NCBI GenBank assembly: GCA_010092695.1
Contig: JAADJJ010000001.1
Coordinates: 1,302,001-1,366,000 of the forward strand
Source: Enterobacteriaceae bacterium 4M9
Lineage (GTDB): Bacteria > Pseudomonadota > Gammaproteobacteria > Enterobacterales > Enterobacteriaceae
Length of the DNA: 64,000 nt
Direction of reading: 5' to 3'
Shown here: positions 63,307-64,000 of the stretch, in pieces
Layout of the letters: each line of letters starts with the position of its first letter
Numbering within the stretch: the first letter of the stretch is position 1
Translations under genes and position numbers: made by a program
The notes under the pieces: model-generated
The model's input: only the letters and a program-made list of their open reading frames with translations
What the model was told of the DNA's origin: nothing
Database searches by the model: none

Positions 63307-64000
63307 ATGAAAGGACGTTGGGGCAAACGAGTTCTCACAGGCGCCATGCTGGTAATGCTGGCGGCCTGTTCATCTAAGCCGACCGACCGGGGTCAGCAAT
63401 ATAGTGATGGTAAATTCAACCAGCCTTTCTCGCTGGTTAACCAGCCGCATGCAATGGGCTCCCCCATCAACGCCGGTGACTACTCGCGCCAGGTTGGCGA
63501 AATTCGTAACGCCTCGCCGCGCTTGTACAACCGCCAGAGCAATGTGTACAGCGCCGTGCAGCAATGGCTGCGTGCCGGTGGTGATACCCGCACCCTGAGC
63601 CAGTTTGGGCTGGATGCCTGGCAGATGGAAGGCACAGATAACTATGGCAACGTACAGTTTACTGGCTACTACACGCCGGTGGTGCAGGCGCGCTATACCC
63701 GCCAGGGAGAATTCCAGTACCCGATTTATCGCATGCCGCCCAAAAGTGGCCGCCTGCCGTCACGCGCCGATATTTATGCTGGCGCACTGAGCGACAGCTA
63801 CGTGCTGGCTTACAGCAACTCGCTAATCGATAACTTTATTATGGACGTGCAGGGCAGCGGTTATATCGACTTTGGCGATGGCCGTCCGCTCAACTTTTTC
63901 AGCTACGCCGGTAAAAACGGCCACGCCTACCGCAGCATTGGTAAGGTGCTTATCGATCGCGGTGAAGTGAAGCGTGAAGACATGTCGATGCAGGCGATTC
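63307..64000 (+). CDS. mltA: MltA, membrane-bound lytic transglycosylase A (3' partial)
   Basis: ATG 63307 with GAAGAG upstream starts a frame open to the window end (231 residues seen; E. coli MltA has 365). A lipoprotein signal peptide ends MLAACSS with Cys20. The MltA domain blocks NYGNVQFTGYYTPV and MDVQGSGYIDFGDG and the LIDRGEVKREDMSMQAI segment match E. coli closely. It cleaves the glycan strand with 1,6-anhydro formation at the outer membrane. The catalytic Asp lies beyond the window. Confidence 0.95.
   Translation, partial: MKGRWGKRVLTGAMLVMLAACSSKPTDRGQQYSDGKFNQPFSLVNQPHAMGSPINAGDYSRQVGEIRNASPRLYNRQSNVYSAVQQWLRAGGDTRTLSQFGLDAWQMEGTDNYGNVQFTGYYTPVVQARYTRQGEFQYPIYRMPPKSGRLPSRADIYAGALSDSYVLAYSNSLIDNFIMDVQGSGYIDFGDGRPLNFFSYAGKNGHAYRSIGKVLIDRGEVKREDMSMQAI

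Overview
The window is a piece of an Enterobacteriaceae chromosome with moderately high G+C. From about 27.1 kb to the right end it follows the familiar Escherichia-type order almost gene for gene: yqeF, ygeA, lysR, lysA, galR, omr sRNA, aas-lplT, tas, ygdR, ygdQ, mutH, rppH-ptsP, lgt-thyA, ppdA-ppdB-ygdB-ppdC-recC-ptrA-recB-recD, argA, amiC, two initiator tRNA genes and mltA. Protein lengths and motifs match the E. coli families closely. The species cannot be fixed from this alone; a G+C-rich genus outside Escherichia is likely.

The left 27 kb is accessory. Positions 1-9469 hold ten co-directional, tightly packed genes that look like a small-molecule biosynthesis and export operon: two DegT/DnrJ-type PLP proteins (the first cut by the window edge and lacking the catalytic lysine), an FAD-dependent oxidoreductase, a HAD protein with a DxN motif, a membrane fatty-acid-desaturase-fold enzyme, an MTA phosphorylase, a second HAD phosphatase, a periplasmic-binding-protein-fold protein without signal peptide, a NudK-like Nudix hydrolase and an MFS exporter. 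A perfect hairpin follows. I do not recognise this set as any characterised pathway. It is the best candidate here for an undescribed system, and its 5' end lies outside the window.

Next come surface-adhesion functions: a 2621-residue ESPR-type autotransporter on the minus strand (9725-17590), a 1.4 kb AT-rich gap, and a five-gene archaic (Csu-type, spore-coat-U) chaperone-usher pilus operon (18973-24198) followed by a LysR-type regulator. The 25.2-27.1 kb stretch is a patchwork: a possible small RNA, a 68-residue membrane peptide, an SRPBCC protein and a fragment that looks like the C-terminus of a DHA2 drug exporter.

The conserved right part carries regulatory sites that can be read directly: a GalR-type operator before galR, one OmrA/OmrB-type sRNA where E. 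coli has two, near-perfect DnaA boxes between mutH and rppH, paired ARG boxes 21 bp apart at argA, a tRNA promoter, and many intrinsic terminators. Unusual non-coding structures are an octanucleotide tandem array between yqeF and ygeA and a run of about eight short hairpins between amiC and the tRNA genes.
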